DNA from: Sphingomonas suaedae
Lineage (GTDB): Bacteria; Pseudomonadota; Alphaproteobacteria; Sphingomonadales; Sphingomonadaceae
Assembly: GCF_007833215.1 (NCBI RefSeq)
Contig: NZ_CP042239.1
Coordinates: 3,780,001-3,844,000, forward strand
Reading direction: 5' to 3'
DNA length: 64,000 bases
The first letter of the stretch is position 1. Each line of letters begins with the position of its first letter. This document shows, in pieces, positions 24,530-32,687 of the stretch. The notes beneath the pieces were generated by a model. The model ran no database searches, was not told the DNA's origin, and worked only from the letters and a program-made list of their open reading frames with translations. A program made the translations under genes and the position numbers.

Positions 24530-25393
24530 ATGGAACAGACGATGGAAGCGACGCAGGACAAGCCGATCCCGGGCGGCAACACCGTGCGGGTGGAGTTCGA
24601 GGACGGAATCGCCTGGGTCCATCTCGACCGCCCGGAAAAGCGCAATGCGATGAGCATGGAGATGGCGCGCGACATGAACGCCGTGCTCGACGCGCTGGAA
24701 CTGGACGACCGCTGCGGCGTGATCGTGCTGACCGGGAGCGGCGAGGCGTTTTCGGCGGGCATGGACCTGCAGGGCTTTTTCCGCGCGTCCGATGCGGTCA
24801 GCGATGTCGAACGCCACCGCGCCTATCGCGAGACGCGCGCCTGGCAGTGGCGCACGCTGATGTTCTACGCCAAGCCGACGATCGCGATGGTCAATGGCTG
24901 GTGCTTCGGCGGCGCGTTCACCCCGCTGATCTGCTGCGACCTTGCGATCACCGACGAGGCGGCGACGTTCGGCCTGTCGGAGATCAACTGGGGGATCATT
25001 CCGGGCGGTGTCGTCTCGAAGGCGATCTCGACGCTGATGGGCGACCGCGAGGCGCTCTATTATGTGATGACCGGCGAAAAGTTCGACGGTGCGCGCGCCA
25101 AGGAGCTGGGGCTGGTCAACGAGGCGGTGCCTGCCGATCGGCTGAAGGCGCGTACGCGCGAGCTGGCCAAGGTGCTGCTCGAGAAGAACCCGACCACGCT
25201 GCGCCAGGCGCGCATGGCGTATAAATATGCGCGCGAGATGAACTGGGAGCTGGCGGCGGAATATCTGACCGCCAAGGGCGATCAGACGACGTTCGTCGAC
25301 AAGGAAAAGGGCCGGGAGAAGGGCATGGTCCAGTTCCTTGACGAAAAGACCTACAAGCCGGGGCTCGGCAACTACAAGCGCGAGGGCGAGTGA
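24530..25393 (+). CDS. ferB: Hydroxycinnamoyl-CoA hydratase/lyase (feruloyl-CoA hydratase/lyase)
   Basis: This 287-residue crotonase-fold enzyme closely matches the Pseudomonas HCHL family, which turns feruloyl- or p-coumaroyl-CoA into vanillin or 4-hydroxybenzaldehyde plus acetyl-CoA. The catalytic glutamate is E151 (HCHL E143) in GLSEINWGI, W154 matches W146, and AMVNGWCFGG and YYVMTGEKF are near-identical blocks. The residue equivalent to HCHL S123 is T131. The C-terminal MVQFLDEKTYKPGL is also family-specific. It lies 14 nt after ferA, so the two form the classical activation and cleavage pair, in the order A-B rather than B-A. Confidence 0.88.
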   Translation: MEQTMEATQDKPIPGGNTVRVEFEDGIAWVHLDRPEKRNAMSMEMARDMNAVLDALELDDRCGVIVLTGSGEAFSAGMDLQGFFRASDAVSDVERHRAYRETRAWQWRTLMFYAKPTIAMVNGWCFGGAFTPLICCDLAITDEAATFGLSEINWGIIPGGVVSKAISTLMGDREALYYVMTGEKFDGARAKELGLVNEAVPADRLKARTRELAKVLLEKNPTTLRQARMAYKYAREMNWELAAEYLTAKGDQTTFVDKEKGREKGMVQFLDEKTYKPGLGNYKREGE

Positions 25394-25394
25394 G

Positions 25395-25727
25395 ATGAAG
25401 CGACCCAGCGCAGCCAAGGGCGACGAACTCGCCAGCGTCGTCCCCGCATTGGTCGAGATGACCGACCGGGTGCTGTACAACGAAGTGTGGGAGCGCGAGG
25501 GGCTGTCCAAGCGCGACCGCTCGCTGCTCACCGTCGCGGCGCTGATGACCGCGAACCGGCACCAGCAGCTCGAAGCGCATCTCGGCCTCGCGCTCAAGAA
25601 TGGCGTGACCAGGGAGGAACTGGGCGAGGCGATGTTGCACCTGGCGTTCTACGCCTCCTGGCCCGCCTCGATCACCGCGTCGCGGATGCTGCTCGACGTG
25701 GTCAACCGGCAGGACGCCGAGGGCTGA
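25395..25727 (+). CDS. CMD family protein, short form, copy 2
   Basis: This 110-residue protein begins MKRPSAAKGDELASVVP and carries VWEREGLSKRDRSLLTVAAL and ALKNGVTREELGEAMLHLAFYASWP. It is the paralogue of the protein at 12,168. It starts 1 nt after the ferB stop, so it is almost certainly translated with it. Its role next to FerAB is not known; it is not part of the described ferulate pathway. Confidence 0.8.
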   Translation: MKRPSAAKGDELASVVPALVEMTDRVLYNEVWEREGLSKRDRSLLTVAALMTANRHQQLEAHLGLALKNGVTREELGEAMLHLAFYASWPASITASRMLLDVVNRQDAEG

Positions 25728-25752
25728 CACGCCTGTTGCGGGTGGGTTGGCC

Positions 25753-26838
25753 TCAGGAAAGGCCGCCACCCGCCTCCACGATATTCAGCATATGGTCGGT
25801 GTCGCCGAATAGCGTCTCGATCACCGTCAGCCGCTGGAAATAGCGCCCGGCGGGATATTCGCTCGCGAGCCCCATGCCGCCGTGAAGCTGGATCGCCTCG
25901 CTGCCGACGAAGCGCGCGGCGCGGTTGACCAGCACCTTGGCGGCGGCGACCGCGATGGTGCTCTCGGCTGGCGGTGCGTCGAGCATCGAGACGGCGTGAA
26001 AGGTCATCGAGCGCGCCTGTTCCATGGCCACCAGCATGTCGGCGGCGCGGTGCTGCAACGCCTGAAACGATCCGATCGCTACGCCGAACTGAGTACGGGT
26101 GTTGAGATAGTCGGTGGTGATAACGATCAGCCGGTCCATCGCGCCGACCGCTTCGGCGCAGGTGGCGGCGATCGCGCCGTCGAGCACCGCCGCGAGCAGA
26201 TCGGCGTTGGTGGCGGGATCGCCCAGCGCGTGGTCGGAATGGACATCGACATCCGCCAGGTCGAACTCCGCCGCGCCGCGCCCGTCGGGGGTCGGGCGAC
26301 ACCGGCGCGTGACGCCGGGCGTATCTGCGGGGACGAGGAACAGGCCCAATCCGTCTTGGACCCGTGCGGGGCAGAGCAGCAGGTCGGCGCGGTCGCCGTC
26401 GAGGATCGCGACTTTGCTTCCGGACAGGCGCCAGCCGCTTGCGGTTCGCGTCGCGGTCATTGCGGGGGCGTCCCACCGATAGCGCATGCCCGGCTCGAAC
26501 AGCGCCAGCGCGGGGCGCGACCTGCCCTCCAGCATTGCGGCAAGCGCGTTGTCGGCAACCGCACCGCCGACGCGGGCTAGCAATTGGCCAGCCATCATGA
26601 CCGATTGCAGATAGGGCGCCCGCCCCAAAGTGCGGCCATAGGACTCCATCAGCAGCATGACCGCTTCATGCCCCATGCCCAGGCCGCCCTGCGCCTCCGC
26701 AAAGGGCAACGCCAGCAGGCCCAAGTCGCGATATGCATCCCACTCCGTTGCCGGATCGGGGGTAGCGGCATGGGCGTCGAAAAGGCGATCGATGGTTTCG
26801 CGCAGCATCTGCTGATCGGCGTCGAGGTCGAAATTCAT
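25753..26838 (-). CDS. Acyl-CoA dehydrogenase-like protein, short subunit
   Basis: This 361-residue protein has the acyl-CoA dehydrogenase fold, with AEAQGGLGMGHE near residue 50 and IQLHGGMGLASEYP in the FAD-binding helix bundle. The end of the domain reads TLFGDTDHML instead of the usual glutamate-containing IYEGT, so the usual catalytic base is absent. With the neighbouring full-length enzyme it probably forms a heteromeric dehydrogenase, as in steroid side-chain degradation. The two genes overlap by 4 nt. Confidence 0.82.
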   Translation of the reverse strand: MNFDLDADQQMLRETIDRLFDAHAATPDPATEWDAYRDLGLLALPFAEAQGGLGMGHEAVMLLMESYGRTLGRAPYLQSVMMAGQLLARVGGAVADNALAAMLEGRSRPALALFEPGMRYRWDAPAMTATRTASGWRLSGSKVAILDGDRADLLLCPARVQDGLGLFLVPADTPGVTRRCRPTPDGRGAAEFDLADVDVHSDHALGDPATNADLLAAVLDGAIAATCAEAVGAMDRLIVITTDYLNTRTQFGVAIGSFQALQHRAADMLVAMEQARSMTFHAVSMLDAPPAESTIAVAAAKVLVNRAARFVGSEAIQLHGGMGLASEYPAGRYFQRLTVIETLFGDTDHMLNIVEAGGGLS

Positions 26839-28025
26839 CGCGTGCCTCCCAGCCCCAGCACCGATTTAGCGAGGATGTTCCGCTGCACTTCGTTCGAGCC
26901 GCCGAAGATCGAATATTTACGCGAGGTGAAATAGGCCGAGAGGACCGCCGACTGCGTATCGAGGCCGTGGAATTCGGCGTCGGGGCCGGCATCGGCAAAG
27001 CCTGCCGTCAACGCGCCGGGGCCGAGTGCTTCGAGCAGCAGCGCCGCCGCCATTTGCAGCACTTCGCCGCCCTTGATCTTGAGGATCGAGACTTTGGGAT
27101 CGACGCCCGCGCCCGGCGCGCGTTCGCTGGCGACGACGCGCATCTGCGTGACCTCCAGCGCCTTGAGCTCGATCTCCGCCAGCGTCAGGCGGCGGCGGAA
27201 TGCGGGGTCTTCTATCAATCCGCTCGCCTGTGCCAGCGCGCGCACCCGTTCGAGCCGACGGCGGGAAAAGCCGACATTGCCCATCGAGGTGCGTTCCTGC
27301 CCCAGCAGATATTTGGCATAGTCCCAGCCGCGCCCTTCCTCGCCGACGAGATTGTCCACCGGCACGCGCACATCGTCGAAGAACACCTCGTTGACGTGGT
27401 GATAGCCGTCGATGGTCCGGATCGGCCGAACGCTGATTCCGGGCGTCGCCATGTCGATCAGGATGAAGGAGATGCCCTGCTGCTTGCGCCCGCTGGTGTC
27501 GGTGCGGACGAGGCAGAAGATCCAGTCCGCTTCATGCGCATAGGTGGTCCAGATCTTTTGCCCGTTGATGCGATAGTGATCGCCGTCACGCACCGCCGCA
27601 GTTTTGAGGCTGGCAAGGTCGGACCCGGCGCCGGGTTCGGAAAAGCCCTGGCAGAACCACAAATCGAGATTGGCGATGGGGGCAAGGAAGCGGCGCTTCT
27701 GATCCTCGCTGCCGAACGCCGCGATCACCGGGCCGACCAACGCGGTGTTGAACGCCAGCGGCTTGGGGCACGCATTGCGATCGATTTCCTCGGCCAGAAT
27801 CGCGCGCTGGACGGGCGACCAGTCGCGCCCGCCCCATTCGACCGGCCAGTGCGGGACGGCATAGCCCGCGCGATTGAGCACCTGTTGCGCCTCGACTGTC
27901 CAGGCGCGCGGCAGCGGCTTTTCCGCATAGACCGCGTCGCGAATGCGTTGGGGCATAGCGCTGCGCAGATAGTCCCGCACCTCGGCGCGAAAGTCACGCT
28001 CGGCTGGCGTCAGTTGCAGGTCCAT
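26835..28025 (-). CDS. Acyl-CoA dehydrogenase
   Basis: This 396-residue enzyme shows the flavin motifs WFCQGFSEPGAGSDLAS and KIWTTYAHEADW and the C-terminal YSIFGGSNEVQRNI. It introduces a double bond into an acyl-CoA using FAD. The medium-chain-type glutamate position is glycine (FGGSNE), so the base would have to come from another helix, as in isovaleryl-type enzymes. It overlaps the GMC gene by 1 nt and the shorter dehydrogenase gene by 4 nt. Confidence 0.88.
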   Translation of the reverse strand: MDLQLTPAERDFRAEVRDYLRSAMPQRIRDAVYAEKPLPRAWTVEAQQVLNRAGYAVPHWPVEWGGRDWSPVQRAILAEEIDRNACPKPLAFNTALVGPVIAAFGSEDQKRRFLAPIANLDLWFCQGFSEPGAGSDLASLKTAAVRDGDHYRINGQKIWTTYAHEADWIFCLVRTDTSGRKQQGISFILIDMATPGISVRPIRTIDGYHHVNEVFFDDVRVPVDNLVGEEGRGWDYAKYLLGQERTSMGNVGFSRRRLERVRALAQASGLIEDPAFRRRLTLAEIELKALEVTQMRVVASERAPGAGVDPKVSILKIKGGEVLQMAAALLLEALGPGALTAGFADAGPDAEFHGLDTQSAVLSAYFTSRKYSIFGGSNEVQRNILAKSVLGLGGTR

Positions 28026-29635
28026 CAGCGTTCCCGGGGCAGCGGTGCGATCCCCCGGATCAGGTCGGATGCGCGCTCGGCGACCATGATGACGGCGGCG
28101 TTGATATTGGCGCCCGGCACGCTCGGCATCACCGAGGCATCGACCACGCGCAGGCCGGTGACCCCCTTTACCCGCAACTCGCTGTCGAGCACTGCCGCCG
28201 GGTCCTCGCCCATGCGGCAGGTGCCGGCGGGATGCTGGGTGATCTTGAGATTGTTGCGGATGAAATCATCGATGTCCGCGCCGTTTCCGGGCGCGCGCTC
28301 GCCGCTGACCATGTCGCGCAGCGGCGCCTGCTCGAAGATGCGGCGCACCGCTTCGATCCCGCCGCGAATGTCGGCGAAGTCGCGTTCGGTCGAGAGCAGG
28401 TTGAGGTCGATGCGCGGCTTTTCGAGCGGATCGGCGGAGCGCAGCGTGACGCTGCCGCGGCTCTCGGGGTGCAACTGCATCACCATCACCGAGATGACGT
28501 GCGATTGCTGCGGCCCGAACGGGTGCCACAGCTTGGCGTCGAGCCGGACCGGCAGGAACACCAACTGGATGTCGGGCCGTTCGAGTTCGGGGCGGGTGCG
28601 CAGCATCAGGACGCCGCTGGTGATCTGGCTGGCGAAGGCGCCCTTGCCGGTCAGTGCCCAGCGCACGACCGACCGCGCCGCCCGGTCCGAGCGAAGCGCA
28701 CGCAGAAAGGTGGTCGGCTCGCGCGCGTCGAAGCTCATATAGACGAGCGGATGCTCGGCGAGGTTGCGGCCGACGTCGGGGGCGTTGACGCGCACGGGGA
28801 TGCCGTGTTCGGTCAGATGATCCGCCGGGCCGATGCCCGACAGCATCAGCAGCTGCGGCGAATTGTAGGCGCCGCCGCTCAGGATCACGTCTTTGCGCGC
28901 CCGAACTTCGGTCAACTCACCCTGCCGCCGATATTGGATGCCGACTGCGTGACCGTGCTCGAAAAGGATTCGCGTCGCCTGTGCATGGGTCAATACGGTC
29001 AGTTTGGGGCGTCGCAGGGCCGGGCGGAGATAGGCGGCGGCGGTGCTGGCGCGGCGGCCGCGCGCATCGACGGTGACCTCGCAGGGGGAAAACCCCTCCT
29101 GTTGCGCGCCGCTCAGATCGTCGCTTTCGGCAAAGCCTGCGGCCGCGACGGATCGCCGGATCGGATCGGTCAGGAGATGCGCGCCGGGCACCTGGGTGAC
29201 GCTGAGCGGGCCGTCGCCGCCGTGATGCGGACCGGCGCCGCGCCAGCTGCTTTCCATCCGCCGGAAATAGGGGAGCACATCGGCATGGCTCCATCCCGTC
29301 GCGCCCATCTGGCGCCATTCGTCATAATCGCCCGAATGGCCGCGCATGTAGATCATGCCGTTGACCGACGAACAGCCGCCCAGCACGCGGCCGCGCGGCA
29401 CCGGCAGCGACCGGCCGGCGAGCTTCGCGTCCGGCTCGCTGGCATAGCCCCAGTCGTAATCGGGATTGGCCGCCGTCATCATGAAGCCGAGCGGCATCCG
29501 AAACAGCCAATTGTCGTCGGGACCGCCCGCTTCGATGAGCAGGACCGAGTCGCGCCCGTCCTCGCTCAACCGGTTGGCGAGGACGCAGCCGGCCGACCCG
29601 GCGCCGACGATCACATAATCATAGTGCGATCGCAT
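28025..29635 (-). CDS. GMC family FAD-dependent alcohol oxidoreductase
   Basis: This 536-residue protein is a glucose-methanol-choline oxidoreductase. It has the N-terminal GAGSAG FAD motif (11-16), GGCSSVNGMIYMRG (GMC signature 1), the second signature around LSGGAYNSPQLLMLSGIGP and HPAGTCRMG near the active site. These enzymes oxidise a primary alcohol to an aldehyde. In an operon with two acyl-CoA dehydrogenases it suggests oxidation of an alkyl or alkoxy side chain. It is divergent from the ALDH gene at 29,828. Polyethylene-glycol dehydrogenases are relatives, but nothing else here supports that substrate. Confidence 0.88.
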   Translation of the reverse strand: MRSHYDYVIVGAGSAGCVLANRLSEDGRDSVLLIEAGGPDDNWLFRMPLGFMMTAANPDYDWGYASEPDAKLAGRSLPVPRGRVLGGCSSVNGMIYMRGHSGDYDEWRQMGATGWSHADVLPYFRRMESSWRGAGPHHGGDGPLSVTQVPGAHLLTDPIRRSVAAAGFAESDDLSGAQQEGFSPCEVTVDARGRRASTAAAYLRPALRRPKLTVLTHAQATRILFEHGHAVGIQYRRQGELTEVRARKDVILSGGAYNSPQLLMLSGIGPADHLTEHGIPVRVNAPDVGRNLAEHPLVYMSFDAREPTTFLRALRSDRAARSVVRWALTGKGAFASQITSGVLMLRTRPELERPDIQLVFLPVRLDAKLWHPFGPQQSHVISVMVMQLHPESRGSVTLRSADPLEKPRIDLNLLSTERDFADIRGGIEAVRRIFEQAPLRDMVSGERAPGNGADIDDFIRNNLKITQHPAGTCRMGEDPAAVLDSELRVKGVTGLRVVDASVMPSVPGANINAAVIMVAERASDLIRGIAPLPRER

Positions 29636-29752
29636 GGTCAGGCGCGTCCCTTACCCAGGGGCGATGCCGCCCATCCCTCTCCGATTTCCGGCATTTTCGT
29701 TCCCGCATTGCGACGAAATCCGTTCTGGCATTTCAAATAGCATTCGACAAGA

Positions 29753-29758
29753 TATAAT
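29753..29758 (+). promoter_or_regulatory. Candidate -10 hexamer for the ALDH-monooxygenase operon
   Basis: A perfect TATAAT lies 69 nt before the ALDH start, in the lowest-GC part of the 192-nt divergent gap. The -35 region at 17-nt spacing (ATTTCA) matches the TTGACA consensus poorly, so an activator may be needed. Confidence 0.4.
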
Positions 29759-29827
29759 GCCGTTGGTTATGATACACGTCGCCGCGTCGGTCGCACGGAC
29801 GATGACGGCAGTTGAGAGAGGAACGGG

Positions 29828-31336
29828 ATGACGGGCGCGGCGATCATGGAAACGGCGGTTTCGACGCCGCTGGACAAGGCGAGAGCATTCGCGGCGCAGC
29901 GGCACCAGCTGTTCATCGGCGGGCGCTGGATCGAGTCGGCCGAAGGGCGCCGGTTCGAGACCTTCGATCCTGCCACCACCAAAAGACTGGGCGAGATCGC
30001 CGAGGCGGGGGCGGCGGATGCCGATGCCGCCGTCCGCGCCGCGCGCGCCGCGATGGAGAGTCCGGAATGGAGCGGGATGAAGCCAGCTGTCCGCGCGCGG
30101 CTTCTCAATCGGCTGGCAGACGCGCTGGAAGCCAATATCGACGAGTTTGCGGCGCTCGAGACGCTCGACAACGGGATGCCGATGCGCGACGCGCGCTTCT
30201 TCCATCTCCCGCACGCGATCGAGACGCTGCGTTACAATGCCGGCTGGGCGACCAAGCTCAATGGCGACACGATCGCGCTGTCCGGAATGGGCGACTGGCA
30301 CGCCTATACGCTGAAGGAGCCGGTCGGCGTCGTGGCGCAGATCGTGCCGTGGAACGCGCCACTGGCGATGGCCGCAGCGAAGATCGCGCCCGCCTTGGCG
30401 GCCGGATGTGCCGTCATCCTGAAGCCCGCCGAAGAGACGTCGCTGACCGCCTTGCGGCTGGCGCATCTGATCGCCGAGATCGGCTTTCCCGACGGGGCGT
30501 TCAACCTGTTGACCGGTGACGGCGAGACTGCGGGGGCCGCGCTGACCGCGCATCCCGGTGTTGACAAGGTGACCTTCACCGGATCGACCGAGGTCGGGCG
30601 GCTGATCCTTCGCGCGGCGGCAGGCAATTTCAAGCGGGTGACGCTGGAACTGGGCGGCAAGACGCCGGTGATCGTACTGCCCGATGCCGATCCGGCCAAG
30701 GCGATCGAGGGGGCGGCGCGGGCGATCTTCACCAATGCGGGGCAGGTCTGCAACGCGGGATCGCGGCTGTTCGTGCATGAGCGGCTACACGACGAGGTGG
30801 TCGAGGGTGTCGCGCGGATCGCCGAATCGATCAAGCTCGGCTCAGGCTTCGAGGCCGATACGCAGATGGGACCGGTGATCTCCGCCGCACAGCGCGACCG
30901 GGTGCGCGGCTATGTGCGCCAGGGCGTGGATGCAGGCGCAGCGTTGCGGGCTGGCGGGCGAGAGGTCGAGAGCGAGGGCTATTTCGTCGCGCCGTCGGTG
31001 TTGACCGGGACCACCGAGGACATGTCGGTGCGGCGCGAGGAGATTTTCGGTCCGGTGCTGTGCGCCATGTCGTTCGCCGACGAGGATCTCGACCGGATCG
31101 CGGTGGACGCCAACGCGACCGATTACGGGCTGGGCGCGGTGGTGTGGACCAACAACCTGTCCGCCGCCCACCGCCTCGCGCGCAAGCTGAAGGCCGGGAC
31201 GGTGCGGGTGAATGGCGGCGGGCTCGATCCGGCGCTGCCGTTCGGCGGGTTCAAGCAATCGGGCTGGGGCCGCGAGAACGGGCGCGAGGGGATCGACGCC
31301 TATACCGAGACAAAGGCGGTGGCGATCGCGATCTGA
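29828..31336 (+). CDS. Aldehyde dehydrogenase, NAD(P)-dependent, copy 2
   Basis: This 502-residue ALDH has the catalytic glutamate in VTLELGGKTP, the cysteine in NAGQVCNAGSR and the PWNAPL cofactor strand. The start has GAGAGGAACGGG just upstream. It resembles betaine-aldehyde or aromatic-aldehyde dehydrogenases more than the copy at 18,890. It heads a plus-strand group with the FAD monooxygenase, hydrolase, LuxR and PQQ-dehydrogenase genes, and may take the aldehyde made by the divergent GMC enzyme. Confidence 0.9.
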   Translation: MTGAAIMETAVSTPLDKARAFAAQRHQLFIGGRWIESAEGRRFETFDPATTKRLGEIAEAGAADADAAVRAARAAMESPEWSGMKPAVRARLLNRLADALEANIDEFAALETLDNGMPMRDARFFHLPHAIETLRYNAGWATKLNGDTIALSGMGDWHAYTLKEPVGVVAQIVPWNAPLAMAAAKIAPALAAGCAVILKPAEETSLTALRLAHLIAEIGFPDGAFNLLTGDGETAGAALTAHPGVDKVTFTGSTEVGRLILRAAAGNFKRVTLELGGKTPVIVLPDADPAKAIEGAARAIFTNAGQVCNAGSRLFVHERLHDEVVEGVARIAESIKLGSGFEADTQMGPVISAAQRDRVRGYVRQGVDAGAALRAGGREVESEGYFVAPSVLTGTTEDMSVRREEIFGPVLCAMSFADEDLDRIAVDANATDYGLGAVVWTNNLSAAHRLARKLKAGTVRVNGGGLDPALPFGGFKQSGWGRENGREGIDAYTETKAVAIAI

Positions 31337-31373
31337 GCGGCGCCGACGGATTTCAGAGGAACAGACGGGTCAG

Positions 31374-31463
31374 ATGAACAGGCACTATCGCGCGCCCAAC
31401 TCGAATTTGATGAACGTCGTTCGTCATCGTCGAGCCGCGCCGAACAAGGGGAACATGCGTTGA
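31374..31463 (+). CDS. Possible 29-residue leader peptide
   Basis: A small ATG-initiated frame ends in a TGA overlapping the TTG start of the FAD monooxygenase gene, so translation could be coupled. The peptide is basic (MNRHYRAPNSNLMNVVRHRR at the start) and matches nothing I know. It could equally be chance reading within the leader. Confidence 0.25.
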   Translation: MNRHYRAPNSNLMNVVRHRRAAPNKGNMR

Positions 31464-32671
31464 GGAATAATCCGGGGATCGGGATCGTCGGTGGGGGCAT
31501 CGGCGGTCTGACGGCGGCGCTGGCGCTGCTGCGCAAGGGGCATGACGTCACCGTGTTCGAGCAGGCGGCGGAGCTTCAGGAAGTGGGGGCCGGATTGCAG
31601 ATCAGCCCCAATGGCTGTCGCGTCCTGTTCGACCTCGGCCTTGAACGCGAGATCCGCGACATCTGCTTCGAGCCGGAGGGCAAGGAAATCCGCCTGTGGA
31701 ATACGGGCGATACCTGGAAGCTGTTCGATCTGGGCGTCGAATCGCAGGCGCGCTACGGCGTTCCCTACATCACCGTGCATCGCAACGATTTGCACCAGGT
31801 GCTGGTCAAGGCGGTCGAGGCGGCATCGCCGGGCACGATCCGGCTGGACCATCGCTTCACCGGTGTCGAGCAGCGCGGCGGGCAGGTGACGCTGTCGTTC
31901 CACGACAAGCCCGATGCCACGTTCGACGTGGTGATCGGCGCGGACGGCGTGCATTCGAAGATGCGCGAGATCCTCTTCGGTGCGGGGCCGGCGAAGTTCA
32001 CCGGCATCGTCGCCTGGCGCGGGGTGATCCCGGCCGAGCTGCTGCCAGAGCGGCTGACGCGGCCGATCGGCACCAACTGGATCGGCCCGGGCGGGCATGT
32101 GATTCATTATCCGATCCGGCGGGGCGAGCTGATCAACTTCACCAGCGTGATCGAGCGGCAGGACTGGAAGACCGAATCTTGGACTTCGGCGGGCACCAAC
32201 CAGGAATATCATGACGATTATCCCGGCTGGCACGAAGATGTGCACGCGTACATCGCGGCGATCCCGCAGCCGTTCAAATGGGCGCTGATCGCGCGGCCGC
32301 CCATGCAGACCTGGGTGAACGGGCGCGTCGCGCTGCTCGGCGATGCGTGTCACCCGTCCTTGCCGTTCCTGGCGCAGGGCGCGGTGATGGCGCTGGAGGA
32401 TGCGTGCATCCTCGCCCGCGCGTTCGAGGAGTTCGACACGATTGACGCGGCGCTCGACCGGTATCAGCGGATGCGGATTCCGCGCACGACCCGCGCAGTC
32501 GAGGGCGCGAACGCCAATGCCGAACGCTTCCATAACCCGACGCTCGCCGACCCGGAGGGCGCGCAACGTTATGTCGACGAGCAATGGGCGGCCGACCAGG
32601 TGGTCGAGCGCTATTCGTGGCTGTTCGAATATGATCCGACGCGGGTGCCGCTCGCGACCGCAGACGCATGA
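31460..32671 (+). CDS. FAD-dependent aromatic hydroxylase (salicylate/3-hydroxybenzoate hydroxylase type)
   Basis: This 403-residue group A flavoprotein monooxygenase has the N-terminal GGGIGG dinucleotide-binding motif (11-16), the central IGADGVHSKMRE motif and the GDACHPSLPF FAD motif near residue 294. Such enzymes hydroxylate a phenolic acid with NAD(P)H and oxygen. The start is probably the TTG at 31,460, with AAGGGG upstream; an ATG 5 nt earlier is in a frame that stops at once. Its product could feed the extradiol dioxygenase at 1459. The flavanone hydroxylase FdeE is also in this broad family, so a phenolic polyketide substrate is possible. Confidence 0.85.
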   Translation: MRNNPGIGIVGGGIGGLTAALALLRKGHDVTVFEQAAELQEVGAGLQISPNGCRVLFDLGLEREIRDICFEPEGKEIRLWNTGDTWKLFDLGVESQARYGVPYITVHRNDLHQVLVKAVEAASPGTIRLDHRFTGVEQRGGQVTLSFHDKPDATFDVVIGADGVHSKMREILFGAGPAKFTGIVAWRGVIPAELLPERLTRPIGTNWIGPGGHVIHYPIRRGELINFTSVIERQDWKTESWTSAGTNQEYHDDYPGWHEDVHAYIAAIPQPFKWALIARPPMQTWVNGRVALLGDACHPSLPFLAQGAVMALEDACILARAFEEFDTIDAALDRYQRMRIPRTTRAVEGANANAERFHNPTLADPEGAQRYVDEQWAADQVVERYSWLFEYDPTRVPLATADA

Positions 32672-32687
32672 CGACCAGAGACACGAG

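Noticed and set aside
28025..29635. Polyethylene-glycol degradation operon
   Set aside because: Only the GMC enzyme resembles PegA. The TonB receptor, permease and AraC regulator of the peg operon are not present.
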